A stretch of DNA of 64,000 bases from Pseudomonas paeninsulae (lineage in GTDB: Bacteria > Pseudomonadota > Gammaproteobacteria > Pseudomonadales > Pseudomonadaceae): the NCBI RefSeq assembly GCF_035621475.1, contig NZ_CP141799.1, positions 404,001 to 468,000 of the forward strand, read 5' to 3'. The number at the start of each line of letters is the position of its first letter. Positions within the stretch are counted from its first letter, which is position 1. The notes beneath the pieces were generated by a model. That model was not told the origin of the DNA. It saw nothing but the letters and a program-made list of their open reading frames with translations, and did not search any database. Below are positions 53,759-64,000 of this stretch, in pieces. Position numbers and translations under genes: made by a program.

Positions 53759-54856
53759 ATGGGTAATCGCAGATATTTCATCAAGGCAGCAAGTGGTGTG
53801 GCAATGGCAACCGCGTTGGGCTTTGGCCTGCTGGGTGCGGCGCAAGCGGCCGACCCGCTCAAGGTTGGCTTCGTCTATATCAGCCCGATCGGCGACGCCG
53901 GCTGGACCTACCAGCATGATCTAGGGCGCTTGCAGATGGAAAAAGCCCTGGGCGATAAGGTCGAAACCAAATACATCGAGAACGTACCGGAAGGCGCCGA
54001 CGCCGAACGGGTCATCCGCGAGCTGGCCAGTAGCGGCTACAACCTGATCTACGCCACCAGCTTCGGTTACATGAACTACGTCGAGCGGGTCGCCAAACAG
54101 TTCCCCAACGTGACCCTGATGCATGCCACCGGCTACAAGACGGGCAAGAACTTCGGCAACTACAACGCGCGCTTCTATGAGGGCCGCTACCTGAATGGCG
54201 TGGTCGCCGGCAAGATGAGCAAGTCCAACGTGCTGGGCTATGTTGCCGCCTTCCCCATCCCCGAAGTGGTGATGGGCATCAACGCCTTCGCCCGTGGCGC
54301 GCGCAGCGTCAACCCGGATGCCGAAGTGCGGGTGATCTGGGTCAACAGCTGGTACGACCCAGGCAAGGAGCGCGAAGCCACGCTGACCCTGATCTCCCAG
54401 GGCGCCGACATGCTCACCCACCACACCGACTCCACCGCCGTGGTGCAGGCTGCGGAAGAGAAGGGCGTGAATGCCTTCTCCTACCACTCGGACATGAGCA
54501 AGTACGGCGCCAAGGCGCAGCTCTCCGGCACCACCCACCAGTGGGGCAAGTTCTATACCGATACCACCCAGAGCGTGCTGGACGGCACCTGGAAACCGGC
54601 TTCCACCTGGGGCGGGATCAAGGATGAGATGATCGAGATCGTGCCGCTCAACCCCTCGGTACCGGCCGATGTCAACGCGCTGGTGGATAAATTGGAAGCC
54701 GATATGCGCGCCGGCACTTTCCACCCGTTCACCGGCCCGGTGGTCGATCAGGACGGCAAGACTCGCGTCGCCGCCGGCGAGGTCATCAGCGACGACGACC
54801 TGGGCCACATGAAGTACTTCGTCGAGGGGGTCGCGTCCAAGCTGCGGCAGAACTGA
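53759..54856 (+). CDS. BMP-family periplasmic receptor
   Basis: 365 residues with a signal peptide (SGVAMATALGFGLLGAAQA). The mature start is DPLKVGFVYISPIGDAGWTY, then LIYATSFGYMNYVERVAKQFP, YNARFYEGRYLNGVVAGKMSK, HHTDSTAVVQAAEEKG. These are the basic membrane protein/PnrA-type nucleoside receptors. In proteobacteria such systems commonly move purines or nucleosides. Last gene of the importer operon. Confidence 0.9.
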   Translation: MGNRRYFIKAASGVAMATALGFGLLGAAQAADPLKVGFVYISPIGDAGWTYQHDLGRLQMEKALGDKVETKYIENVPEGADAERVIRELASSGYNLIYATSFGYMNYVERVAKQFPNVTLMHATGYKTGKNFGNYNARFYEGRYLNGVVAGKMSKSNVLGYVAAFPIPEVVMGINAFARGARSVNPDAEVRVIWVNSWYDPGKEREATLTLISQGADMLTHHTDSTAVVQAAEEKGVNAFSYHSDMSKYGAKAQLSGTTHQWGKFYTDTTQSVLDGTWKPASTWGGIKDEMIEIVPLNPSVPADVNALVDKLEADMRAGTFHPFTGPVVDQDGKTRVAAGEVISDDDLGHMKYFVEGVASKLRQN

Positions 54857-54883
54857 GAGACAGTGAAAAAACTCCCGCCTACT

Positions 54884-55006
54884 GCGGCAGCCTCCAAACG
54901 CTCGCTGCTGGCGTTGCGCTACGTGAAAAGTGGGGTCATTTAGCTCACTAAACTCCCCCGTTTTTCACGCAGCGCGCCTTGCCGCGAACGCCTGGAGGCA
55001 GCCTCG
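54884..55006. repeat. 123-bp imperfect fold-back element
   Basis: Left arm (54884-54930) and right arm (54961-55006) are complementary with scattered mismatches, and the centre TTTAG-CTCA-CTAAA folds too. The right arm, read in reverse, matches the GCCTCCA...GTTCGCGGCAAG arm-like copy at 8931-8970. Looks like a miniature inverted-repeat element. Confidence 0.7.
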
Positions 55007-55047
55007 CGACGGCGCTCGATATTTTCACAGCCTCTGAGCACGACAAA

Positions 55048-55077
55048 CAAAAGGCCAACCGCGAGGTTGGCCTTTTG
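55048..55077. terminator. Bidirectional terminator
   Basis: Perfect 13-bp stem CAAAAGGCCAACC/GGTTGGCCTTTTG with GCGA loop; the arms end in A and T runs so it works in both directions. It can stop transcripts of the importer operon. Confidence 0.9.
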
Positions 55078-55191
55078 CGTTGCGGCCGGTTCGAGTTGGC
55101 GGCCAGGGAGAGGGATATCTGGGGGTTTACGCCGCAGACAGTATGCCGGTGAGTGCGAGGGCGCAGGTTGCCACGACGTAGGCCTGGCGAG

Positions 55192-55219
55192 AAAAAGCCG
55201 GGCCACCAGGGCCCGGCAA
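55192..55219 (-). terminator. Terminator of the OprD-family porin gene
   Basis: On the minus strand GCCGGGCC and GGCCCGGC pair over a short loop and TTTTT follows. It lies 40 bases past the porin stop. Confidence 0.85.
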
Positions 55220-55258
55220 AGCCTGTACACGGAGTCATCGAGATGCGCTGGCGCGGCC

Positions 55259-56524
55259 TTACCAGAGCGGCAGGCTGTAGCTGACGATGAAGCGGTTCTC
55301 GTCCAGGTCGCTGCCAATGTTGCTGCGGGTGGTGGCGTTGCGCAGACGCAGGCCGAGGTTTTTCAGTGGGCCGCCCTGGAACACGTAGGCGATGTCGGTG
55401 TTACGTTCCCAGGTCTTGCCTTCGCTCAGGCTGGCGCCGCGGTCGACGTTGTCGCCGGACAGGTAGCGGGTCATGAAGGTCAGCCCCGGCACCCCGAAGG
55501 TGGCGAAGTCGAAGTCGTAGCGCAGTTGCCAGCTGCGTTCGTCCTGGTTGCCGAAGTCATTGATCTGCACCAGGTTGACCAGCGCGTTGTCCGACCCGGC
55601 GATGTAGGCGAAGCCGGTGTCACCGCTCAGGCGCTGGTAGCCGGCGGTGAAGCCCTGGGCTCCCAGGCGATAGGTGAACAGCGCGCCTAAGGCGTAGTTG
55701 TCGACATTGCTGCCGCCGTCATCGCTGGAGCGGGCGAAGCGGATATCCGACTTGAAGCTCTGCCCCTCACCCAGCGGCACTTGGTGCACCAGGTTGACCA
55801 GGTGCTGCTGGTAGATGCCGTCGAGACCGCCGTAGTAGTAACTGCTGGCCAACTCAGGGGTCCACTGGTAGCGCCCGCCGGCGAACAGGAACTCGTCGCT
55901 GGTCTTGCTGCTGCCCAGCACGATGTTGCGCTTGCCGCCGTTGAACACGGTCATCTCCTGGTTATCCGAGGAGTCGCGCTGGTTGACCCGGTCGAGGCGG
56001 CCGAGATCCAGGCTCAGCCCCTCGACCTCGTTGCTGTTGAGCCAGGCGCCGCGAAAGGTCTGCGGCAGCAGGCGGCTGTCGTTGCGCATCACCGCCGGCA
56101 GCACCGGTTGCAGGGTGCCGAGCTTGAGGGTGCTGTTCGATGCGCGCAGCTTGGCGGTGAAACCGGCCTCGCCGTATTCGTCCTGGGCGCGCTTGGGCGC
56201 CTCGCGGTCGCTCTTGAGGATGCCGGTGCCGGTCCGGTCCGGGCTGGAGTCAAGCTTGACCCCGAGCAGGCCGATGGCGTCGAAGCCAACGCCGATCGGG
56301 CCCTCGCTGTAACCGGACTCGAAGCGCAGCATAAAGCCCTGGGCCCATTCCTCGGCCTTGGCCTGGGTGGCGCCGGGCTGGCGGAAGTCGCGGTTCATGT
56401 AGAAGTTGCGGGTATCCAGCACCGCCTTGCTGTCGTCGACGAAGGCCGCGAAAGCCGGGGCGGCCAGGCCCAGGGCGATGCTGGCGCTCAGCAACTGGCG
56501 GGTGAGTGTCGGGGTGTTTCGCAT
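55259..56524 (-). CDS. OprD-family outer-membrane porin
   Basis: 421 residues with signal peptide (LLSASIALGLAAPAFA). The 18-stranded barrel opens VDDSKAVLDTRNFYMNRDFR, typical for OprD/Opd porins, has alternating polar/apolar strands throughout, and ends SYSLPLW with the terminal aromatic for BAM recognition. It admits small carboxylates or amino acids. As part of a minus-strand group with a CoA-transferase and GntP permease it probably imports the same acid. The exact Opd class is not assigned. Confidence 0.9.
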   Translation of the reverse strand: MRNTPTLTRQLLSASIALGLAAPAFAAFVDDSKAVLDTRNFYMNRDFRQPGATQAKAEEWAQGFMLRFESGYSEGPIGVGFDAIGLLGVKLDSSPDRTGTGILKSDREAPKRAQDEYGEAGFTAKLRASNSTLKLGTLQPVLPAVMRNDSRLLPQTFRGAWLNSNEVEGLSLDLGRLDRVNQRDSSDNQEMTVFNGGKRNIVLGSSKTSDEFLFAGGRYQWTPELASSYYYGGLDGIYQQHLVNLVHQVPLGEGQSFKSDIRFARSSDDGGSNVDNYALGALFTYRLGAQGFTAGYQRLSGDTGFAYIAGSDNALVNLVQINDFGNQDERSWQLRYDFDFATFGVPGLTFMTRYLSGDNVDRGASLSEGKTWERNTDIAYVFQGGPLKNLGLRLRNATTRSNIGSDLDENRFIVSYSLPLW

Positions 56525-56623
56525 GGATAATTCCTCTTGTTGTTATTGTTGTTACGGCTTTTTTGCCCACAGCCGGCCTGGCAACACCTGCCGGAGCAGC
56601 GTTGTGGGGTGGGGGTGAAACCT

Positions 56624-56657
56624 GAAAAAAGCACGGGCCCAAGACGGACCCGCTTTT
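56624..56657 (-). terminator. Terminator of the CoA-transferase gene
   Basis: GCGGGTCC and GGGCCCGTGC pair (with one G-T) on the minus strand and are followed by six T. It lies about 11 bases after the stop and separates this gene from oprD. Confidence 0.75.
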
Positions 56658-56667
56658 CGCTCAAGGG

Positions 56668-58218
56668 TTACAGGGTCTCGCGCAGACCCAGGCGCTCGGC
56701 GCGGAACAGCCGCGCATCCATCAGTTTTGGTTGGCGCACGATGGGGGCGAAGTCCATGCGCGCAAGAATGTCGCGCTCGAGATCCACGCCGGGGGCGATC
56801 TCGATCAGCTCCAGGCCTTGCAGAGTCAGGGCGAACACGCAGCGTTCGGTGACATACAGCACCGGCTGGCCGCGCTCGGCGGCCCGGCGTCCGGCGAAGG
56901 TGCGCTGCTCGACCTCGGCGACGAACTTGCGCAGCGCGCCGTCCTCGACGATGCGCAGCCGGCCGTCCTCGATGCGGATGTCCTGGGGGCCGGCGCTAAA
57001 AGTGCCGACGAACACCACCCGCTTGGCGTTCTGGCTGATGTTGATAAAGCCGCCGGCGCCGGACAGCCGGTTGCCGAACTTGGACACGTTGAGGTTGCCG
57101 GCGGCGTCGGCCTGGGCCAGGCCGAGGAAGGCCAGGTCGAGGCCGCCGCCGTCGTAGAAGTCGAACTGGTAGGGCTGGTCGAGCAGGGCGCTGTGGTTGC
57201 TCGCCGCACCGAAGTCCAGGCCCGAGGCCGGAATACCGCCGATCACCCCGGGCTCGGCGGTCAGGGTCAGCAGGTCGATCACGCCTTCCTCGGCGGCCAC
57301 CGCGGCCACGCCTTCGGGCATGCCAATGCCCAGGTTGACCACCGCGCCGGCCTGCAACTCCAGGGCAGCGCGGCGGGCGATCAGCTTGCGCACGTCCAAC
57401 GGCAGCGGCGCCAGGCTGTCCACCGGCACCCGGGTCTCGCCGGCGAAGGCCGGGTTGTAGGCGGTGGCGAAGGTCTGCTGGTGATTCTGCGGTTCGGCCA
57501 CCACTACGCAGTCGACCAGGATGCCGGGGATCTTCACCTCGCGCGCATTCAGCGAGCCGCGTTCGACGATGCGTTCGACCTGGGCGATCACCAGGCCGCC
57601 GCTATTGTGCGCGGCCATGGCGATGGCCAGGCTCTCGATGGTCAGCGCCTCGCGCTCGAACGACAGGTTGCCGTCCGGGTCGGCGCTGGTGGCGCGGATG
57701 ATGCCGACGTGGATCGGAAAGGCCTGATAGAACAGGTAGTCCTGGCCGTCGATTGGCATGCGCCGCACCAGCTCGACGGTGGTCCTGGCATTCAGCTTGC
57801 CGCCGCCGAACTCGGGGTCGACGAAGGTGCCCAGGCCGACCCGCGACAGCTGCCCCGGTTTGCCGGCGGCGATGTCGCGGAACAGTTGCGAGATCACCCC
57901 TTGCGGCAGGTTGTAGGCCTCGATGCGGTTGTCCACCGCCAGCTTCTGCAGCCCGGGCACCAGGCCCCAGTGGCCGCCGATCACCCGCCGCACCAGGCCC
58001 TCATGGGCCAGGTGGTTGAGGCCGCGGCCCTTGCCGTCGCCCTGGCCCGCGGCATACACCAGGGTCAGGTCGCGCGGTGCCTGTTCGGTCTGGAAGCGCT
58101 GCTCCAGGGCGATGGCGATCTGTTCGGCGAAACCGATGCCGACGAAGCCGCCGGTGGCGACGTTGGCGTTGTCGGCGATGCGTGCCACCGCGGCGGCGGC
58201 TGTCATGATCTTGCTCAT
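56668..58218 (-). CDS. Fused alpha-beta acyl-CoA:acetate/3-ketoacid CoA-transferase (YdiF/Pct-type)
   Basis: 516 residues, both subunits in one chain. N-terminal half [17 protein letters not shown] and [14 protein letters not shown]-terminal half [18 protein letters not shown] and the catalytic Glu322 in [13 protein letters not shown], then the [12 protein letters not shown] block. It moves CoA between acyl-CoA and a short-chain acid, for example acetyl-CoA to a hydroxy- or keto-acid. A GntP permease gene lies 322 bases upstream on the same strand. A weak sigma-54-like sequence (58276-58294) precedes it. Confidence 0.9.
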   Translation of the reverse strand: MSKIMTAAAAVARIADNANVATGGFVGIGFAEQIAIALEQRFQTEQAPRDLTLVYAAGQGDGKGRGLNHLAHEGLVRRVIGGHWGLVPGLQKLAVDNRIEAYNLPQGVISQLFRDIAAGKPGQLSRVGLGTFVDPEFGGGKLNARTTVELVRRMPIDGQDYLFYQAFPIHVGIIRATSADPDGNLSFEREALTIESLAIAMAAHNSGGLVIAQVERIVERGSLNAREVKIPGILVDCVVVAEPQNHQQTFATAYNPAFAGETRVPVDSLAPLPLDVRKLIARRAALELQAGAVVNLGIGMPEGVAAVAAEEGVIDLLTLTAEPGVIGGIPASGLDFGAASNHSALLDQPYQFDFYDGGGLDLAFLGLAQADAAGNLNVSKFGNRLSGAGGFINISQNAKRVVFVGTFSAGPQDIRIEDGRLRIVEDGALRKFVAEVEQRTFAGRRAAERGQPVLYVTERCVFALTLQGLELIEIAPGVDLERDILARMDFAPIVRQPKLMDARLFRAERLGLRETL

Positions 58219-58275
58219 GGCGGTTACTCGTAACGGAGGGCTATTTCACCCGTCTTCGACAGCCACGCTGTCGCG

Positions 58276-58294
58276 CAGCAAACTGGGTGCTCAA
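58276..58294 (-). promoter_or_regulatory. Weak candidate sigma-54 promoter of the CoA-transferase gene
   Basis: Minus strand TTGAGCACCCAGTTTGCTG: the -12 part TTGCT and the N5 spacing fit, but the -24 has AGCAC instead of GGCAC. Offered only because a sigma-54 activator is encoded nearby. Confidence 0.35.
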
Positions 58295-58302
58295 GGATCA
58301 AG

Positions 58303-58448
58303 ACCGTAGGATGGGTTAGGCGCCCGCAAAGTGACCTGCTGTCCGCAGAACAAACGCGCCGTAATCCATCATCGATATTCGCCATGCCTGCAGGTACAGA
58401 GATAAATCGCTTGATGGGTATCGCTGCGCTCAACGCCATCCTACGGTT
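58303..58448. repeat. Inverted-repeat-bounded intergenic element
   Basis: ACCGTAGGATGG (58303-58314) and its exact complement (58437-58448) bound about 120 bases. The right part GATGGGTATCGCTGCGCTCAA is shared with 10567-10587. A known-style Pseudomonas intergenic repeat. Confidence 0.65.
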
Positions 58449-58540
58449 ACTGGTTCCTACGAGACTTCGCGAATATTTAAATTTGTACATATAAAACAAC
58501 TAGTTATTTTCTGTTTGATAAGATCGACCGTCAGTGGTCA

Positions 58541-59941
58541 TCAGAAACTACCGAACAGGGTGCCCAGGGTGATCACCATGGCCAGCGCGACCATGGGGAA
58601 GGCCACGGTGTTGACGAAGATGAATTTGTACGACTCGCGGTGGGTGAGCTTGCAGATCGCCAGCAGCGAGATCACCGCGCCGTTGTGCGGCAGGGTGTCC
58701 ATACAGCCGGAGGCCATGGCCGCGACCCGGTGCAGCAGTTCGGGACTGATGCCGGCGCTGGTGGCCAGGGTCAGGTACTGCTCGCCGAGGGTCTTCAGGG
58801 CGATCGACATGCCGCCGGAAGCCGAGCCGGTGATGCCGGAGAGGATGTTCACCGCCACCGCCTCGGACACCAGTGGGTTATCGGAGACGCCGAGCACCAG
58901 GTCGCGGATCACCACGAAACCGGCCAGCGAGGCGATCACCGTGCCGTAACCGACTTCGGCGGCGGTATTCAGGATCGGCAGCATGGAACCGAAGGCGCCG
59001 TCGTTGATGGTCTTCTGCAGACTCATCCAGCGCCGCCAGTGCAGTGCGATCAGCAGCAGGATGGCGGCGCTCAGGGCGACGATGATCGACCAGATGCCGA
59101 TCAGCGACTTGGCGTCCTGCAGGCCGCCGAACTCCGGCTTGGCCAGGACGCTGGCGTCGAAGTGCGGCAGCACCTGCTTGGCCATCAGGAAGTTCAGGCC
59201 GATCACCAGCAGGATCGGCAGCAGCGCCAGCCAGAAACCGGGGATGCCGCGAGTGTCCTGGGCCACCGAGTTGTCGGCCACCGGATCGTCGCGGTGCTCG
59301 CCATAGCCTTCGCCGGCGGCCATCAGCTTGCGCGCCTGGGCGCTCAGCCACCAGGTACCGAGGCCGAACATGATCAGGCCGGCGATCAAGCCCAGGCCCG
59401 GCGCGGCGAAGGCGTCGGTGCCGAAGAAGGGATTGGGGATGGCGTTCTGGATCGCCGGGGTGCCGGGCAGCGCGGTCATGGTGAAGGTGAACGAGCCGAG
59501 GGCGATGGCACCGGGGATCAGGCGCTTGGGAATGCCCGCCTCGCGGAACAGCGCGGCGCCGATCGGGTAGACGGCGAAGGCCACCACGAACAGCGACACG
59601 CCGCCATAGGTGAGGATGCCGCAGGCCAGCACGATGGCCAGGATGGCGCGCTGGCTGCCGACCTTGGCGACGATGCCGTGGGCGATGGCGCGGGCCGAGC
59701 CGGAGTCGTCCATCAGCTTGCCAAACAGCGCGCCGAGCAGGAACAGCGGGAAGAACTGGATCACGTAGCCGCCCATGGCCTTCATGAACACCTGGGTGTA
59801 GGTGGGCAGCAGCAGCGCGATGTCGCCGGCGAACAGCAGGGCCAGCAGGGCCAGCAGCGGGGCGAGGATCAGCACGTTGAGGCCGCGGTAGGCGAGGTAC
59901 ATCAGCAGCGCGAGGGAAATCAGAATACCGAGGGTACCCAT
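58541..59941 (-). CDS. GntP-family permease
   Basis: 466 residues with 12-14 membrane helices: GILISLALLMYLAYRGLNVL, FFPLFLLGALFGKLMDDSGSA, MTALPGTPAIQNAIPNPFFG, ITGSASGGMSIALKTLGEQYL and the CMDTLPHNGAVI C-terminal block. GntP proteins are proton symporters for gluconate and, in several Pseudomonas cases, hydroxybutyrate. The HNGAV and SASGGM motifs are family hallmarks. A fine -24/-12 promoter stands 90 bases upstream and a sigma-54 activator gene lies beyond, so it is probably activated by it. Cargo is inferred. Confidence 0.88.
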   Translation of the reverse strand: MGTLGILISLALLMYLAYRGLNVLILAPLLALLALLFAGDIALLLPTYTQVFMKAMGGYVIQFFPLFLLGALFGKLMDDSGSARAIAHGIVAKVGSQRAILAIVLACGILTYGGVSLFVVAFAVYPIGAALFREAGIPKRLIPGAIALGSFTFTMTALPGTPAIQNAIPNPFFGTDAFAAPGLGLIAGLIMFGLGTWWLSAQARKLMAAGEGYGEHRDDPVADNSVAQDTRGIPGFWLALLPILLVIGLNFLMAKQVLPHFDASVLAKPEFGGLQDAKSLIGIWSIIVALSAAILLLIALHWRRWMSLQKTINDGAFGSMLPILNTAAEVGYGTVIASLAGFVVIRDLVLGVSDNPLVSEAVAVNILSGITGSASGGMSIALKTLGEQYLTLATSAGISPELLHRVAAMASGCMDTLPHNGAVISLLAICKLTHRESYKFIFVNTVAFPMVALAMVITLGTLFGSF

Positions 59942-60546
59942 GGTGGGGTGATTCCTTTTGTTGTTGTTTTCTGGCGCGCTCTACGGCGCGTCGACTTCAA
60001 GCATCCGGGCGGCGGCCCGGTGCGGTGGATAGACAAGCTTTAGCGAAAGGCATGCCAAGTCGTTCGCGGGGCGTTGGGGGAAGTCGAAAAATAGGCTGCG
60101 GGCCAGGCGCCATGGGGCTTTGAGACCCGTGTCGGCTGCGTCGCCTTGCTCCGCACGCAGCTGCCAGGGCGAATGCGAGTGTCTGCTTATCTGGACATGC
60201 TCAGAGGGGCAGTAGCTGCCGAAGACATTGTCCAGTTTTCTGGACGGCAGCGCGGCGGCGCTCCCGCAGGGAGCTGTGGGTGGGTCGGGCCGCGCAGGTT
60301 AGTGGCGCCAACCTGCGAACGATCAGGCACCGCCATCGTGGCGCGCCGTGTAACCCACCGGGCGCCTCGCCTCGAAACTGGGCCACGTTGCGCCGCAACG
60401 GATCTTGCTGGTTCAGCGCTATCGGCAGCCTGCGCCTAATCCACCCTACGGGGATCGCGGCACAGGGGTAAGACCGCGTTTAACCGACATTTCAACGGTA
60501 TCGTGACACTGGCCTCGGCTGCCTCGCCTAGGTTTTTAACAGCCCG
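59942..60546. other. Intergenic region between permease and sigma-54 activator genes
   Basis: 605 bases holding the sigma-54 promoter at 60042-60058. No gene is supported. A CCCTACGG segment near 60440 resembles the repeats noted elsewhere. Confidence 0.5.
60042..60058 (-). promoter_or_regulatory. Sigma-54 (-24/-12) promoter of the GntP gene
   Basis: Minus strand TTGGCATGCCTTTCGCT: TTGGCA at -24, GC at -12 and 10 bases between the invariant GG and GC, as RpoN requires. It lies 100 bases before the permease ATG. Two of the less conserved bases differ from consensus. Confidence 0.65.
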
Positions 60547-62028
<1,482 letters not shown>

Positions 62029-62138
62029 GGCAGCTGGGGTTCCACAGGATGATGCGAGGGAGTATGGGAGCCGCCGCACGCTGGAGGCAAGGCGTTCCCC
62101 CGAGGGCCCGTCGGGCGCGGCTCGGGGAGAGGGTTGGC

Positions 62139-63509
<1,371 letters not shown>

Positions 63510-63525
63510 TACTGCAACCTCGTGA

Positions 63526-64000
63526 TCAGGGATGCGGATGGCCGCCATCGCGGTCATCGTCGGGCACGCTAATGGCCCGGGGGAAGTTGAACAGCAGGGT
63601 GCTGCAGCGTGAGGCGCGGGAAACCAGGGCGATGGCCACCAGGATCAGGCCCAGCGGCAGTACGCTCTTGAACAGGAAGCGGTAGGGCAGGCCACTGGGC
63701 GCCTGCGAGTGTTCCTGATAGATGAAGGCGGTGTAGGCATAGGGGATCAGGCTGTCGATCATCAGGCCGATTACCGGCAGGGCCAGCAGGACGATGCCCG
63801 CCAGCTCGATCTGGGCCTGCAGGCGCAGGGAAAACTTCTCCCGCAGGACATCGACGCGCACATGGTCGTCGCGCACCACGGCGTAGGCCAGGGCCAGCAT
63901 CATCGCGGCGCCGAACAGGTGCCAGGACAGCTCCTCCAGGGCGATCGAGCCGCGCGCCAGGACGAAGCGGCTGAACACATTGCTCAGCACCACCAGCAGC
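63526..64000 (-). CDS. TRAP transporter small permease (DctQ), N-terminus cut
   Basis: At least 158 residues; the frame is open to the window edge, so the N-terminus is missing. NVFSRFVLARGSIALEELSWHLFGAAMMLALAYAVVRDDHVRVDVL is the family's core (cited by its ends at residues ~6 and ~50), followed by two further helices and a polar C-terminus. It forms a pair with DctM. Transcribed before dctM. Confidence 0.9.
   Translation of the reverse strand, partial: LLVVLSNVFSRFVLARGSIALEELSWHLFGAAMMLALAYAVVRDDHVRVDVLREKFSLRLQAQIELAGIVLLALPVIGLMIDSLIPYAYTAFIYQEHSQAPSGLPYRFLFKSVLPLGLILVAIALVSRASRCSTLLFNFPRAISVPDDDRDGGHPHP

Overview
The window is a high-GC gammaproteobacterial chromosome segment and almost certainly comes from Pseudomonas in the broad sense. 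This rests on an rsmY-type sRNA with a GacA box, an OprD-family porin, the yrfG-nudE-cysQ block, an FdsGBAD-type formate dehydrogenase, HcnABC-like amino-acid dehydrogenases and Pseudomonas-style intergenic repeats. Species cannot be fixed from sequence reading alone. I see no rRNA, tRNA, CRISPR array, intact insertion sequence or prophage.

Layout: 0-8.7 kb holds the end of pckA, recQ, a LysR regulator, and a divergent operon for a three-subunit flavin/iron-sulfur amino-acid (opine or D-amino-acid type) dehydrogenase with RidA and a periplasmic amino-acid binding protein. 8.7-10.1 kb has no intact gene: a decayed copy of a gene tail, an interspersed repeat and a lower-GC stretch. 10.1-15.6 kb holds small genes (cupin, RaiA/HPF, tautomerase, SDR/LysR pair, DUF302, DUF3147). 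15.6-18.1 kb is a compact metal module: a CsoR/RcnR-family sensor whose ligand spacing fits the nickel sensor InrS, its G-tract operator, a His-rich secreted protein, a HupE/UreJ permease, a membrane-anchored protein and a 42-residue His-rich lipoprotein.

21.9-25.5 kb is the most interesting pair: a periplasmic polyamine-binding protein followed directly by a membrane GGDEF-EAL enzyme, with no ABC transporter genes. This is the layout of the NspS-MbaA polyamine/c-di-GMP system of Vibrio. 25.7-31.8 kb holds an iron alcohol dehydrogenase, a hot-dog thioesterase, an MFS permease and a single-chain ACP/acyl-AMP ligase/acyltransferase. Two tandem glycine-zipper proteins follow.

33.8-41.2 kb is the NAD-dependent molybdenum formate dehydrogenase operon (fdsG, fdsB, fdsA, fdsD, fdhD) with a divergent ModE-like regulator. 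41.3-43.5 kb is nucleotide housekeeping (yrfG, nudE, cysQ). 43.6-49.6 kb holds an endonuclease I homologue lacking the usual EHVxP motif, rsmY, a FMN reductase with its LysR regulator, and a divergent polyamine binding protein plus agmatinase. 50-54.9 kb is a complete BMP-family (nucleoside/purine-type) ABC importer. 55.2-64 kb is a catabolic region on the minus strand: OprD porin, fused CoA-transferase, GntP permease, a sigma-54 activator and a TRAP transporter running off the edge. A good -24/-12 promoter lies before the GntP gene, next to the sigma-54 activator gene; together with the CoA-transferase this suggests uptake and activation of hydroxy- or keto-acids.

Several intergenic repeat families are shared between distant gaps, including a four-copy element of about 100 bp and a 123-bp fold-back sequence.
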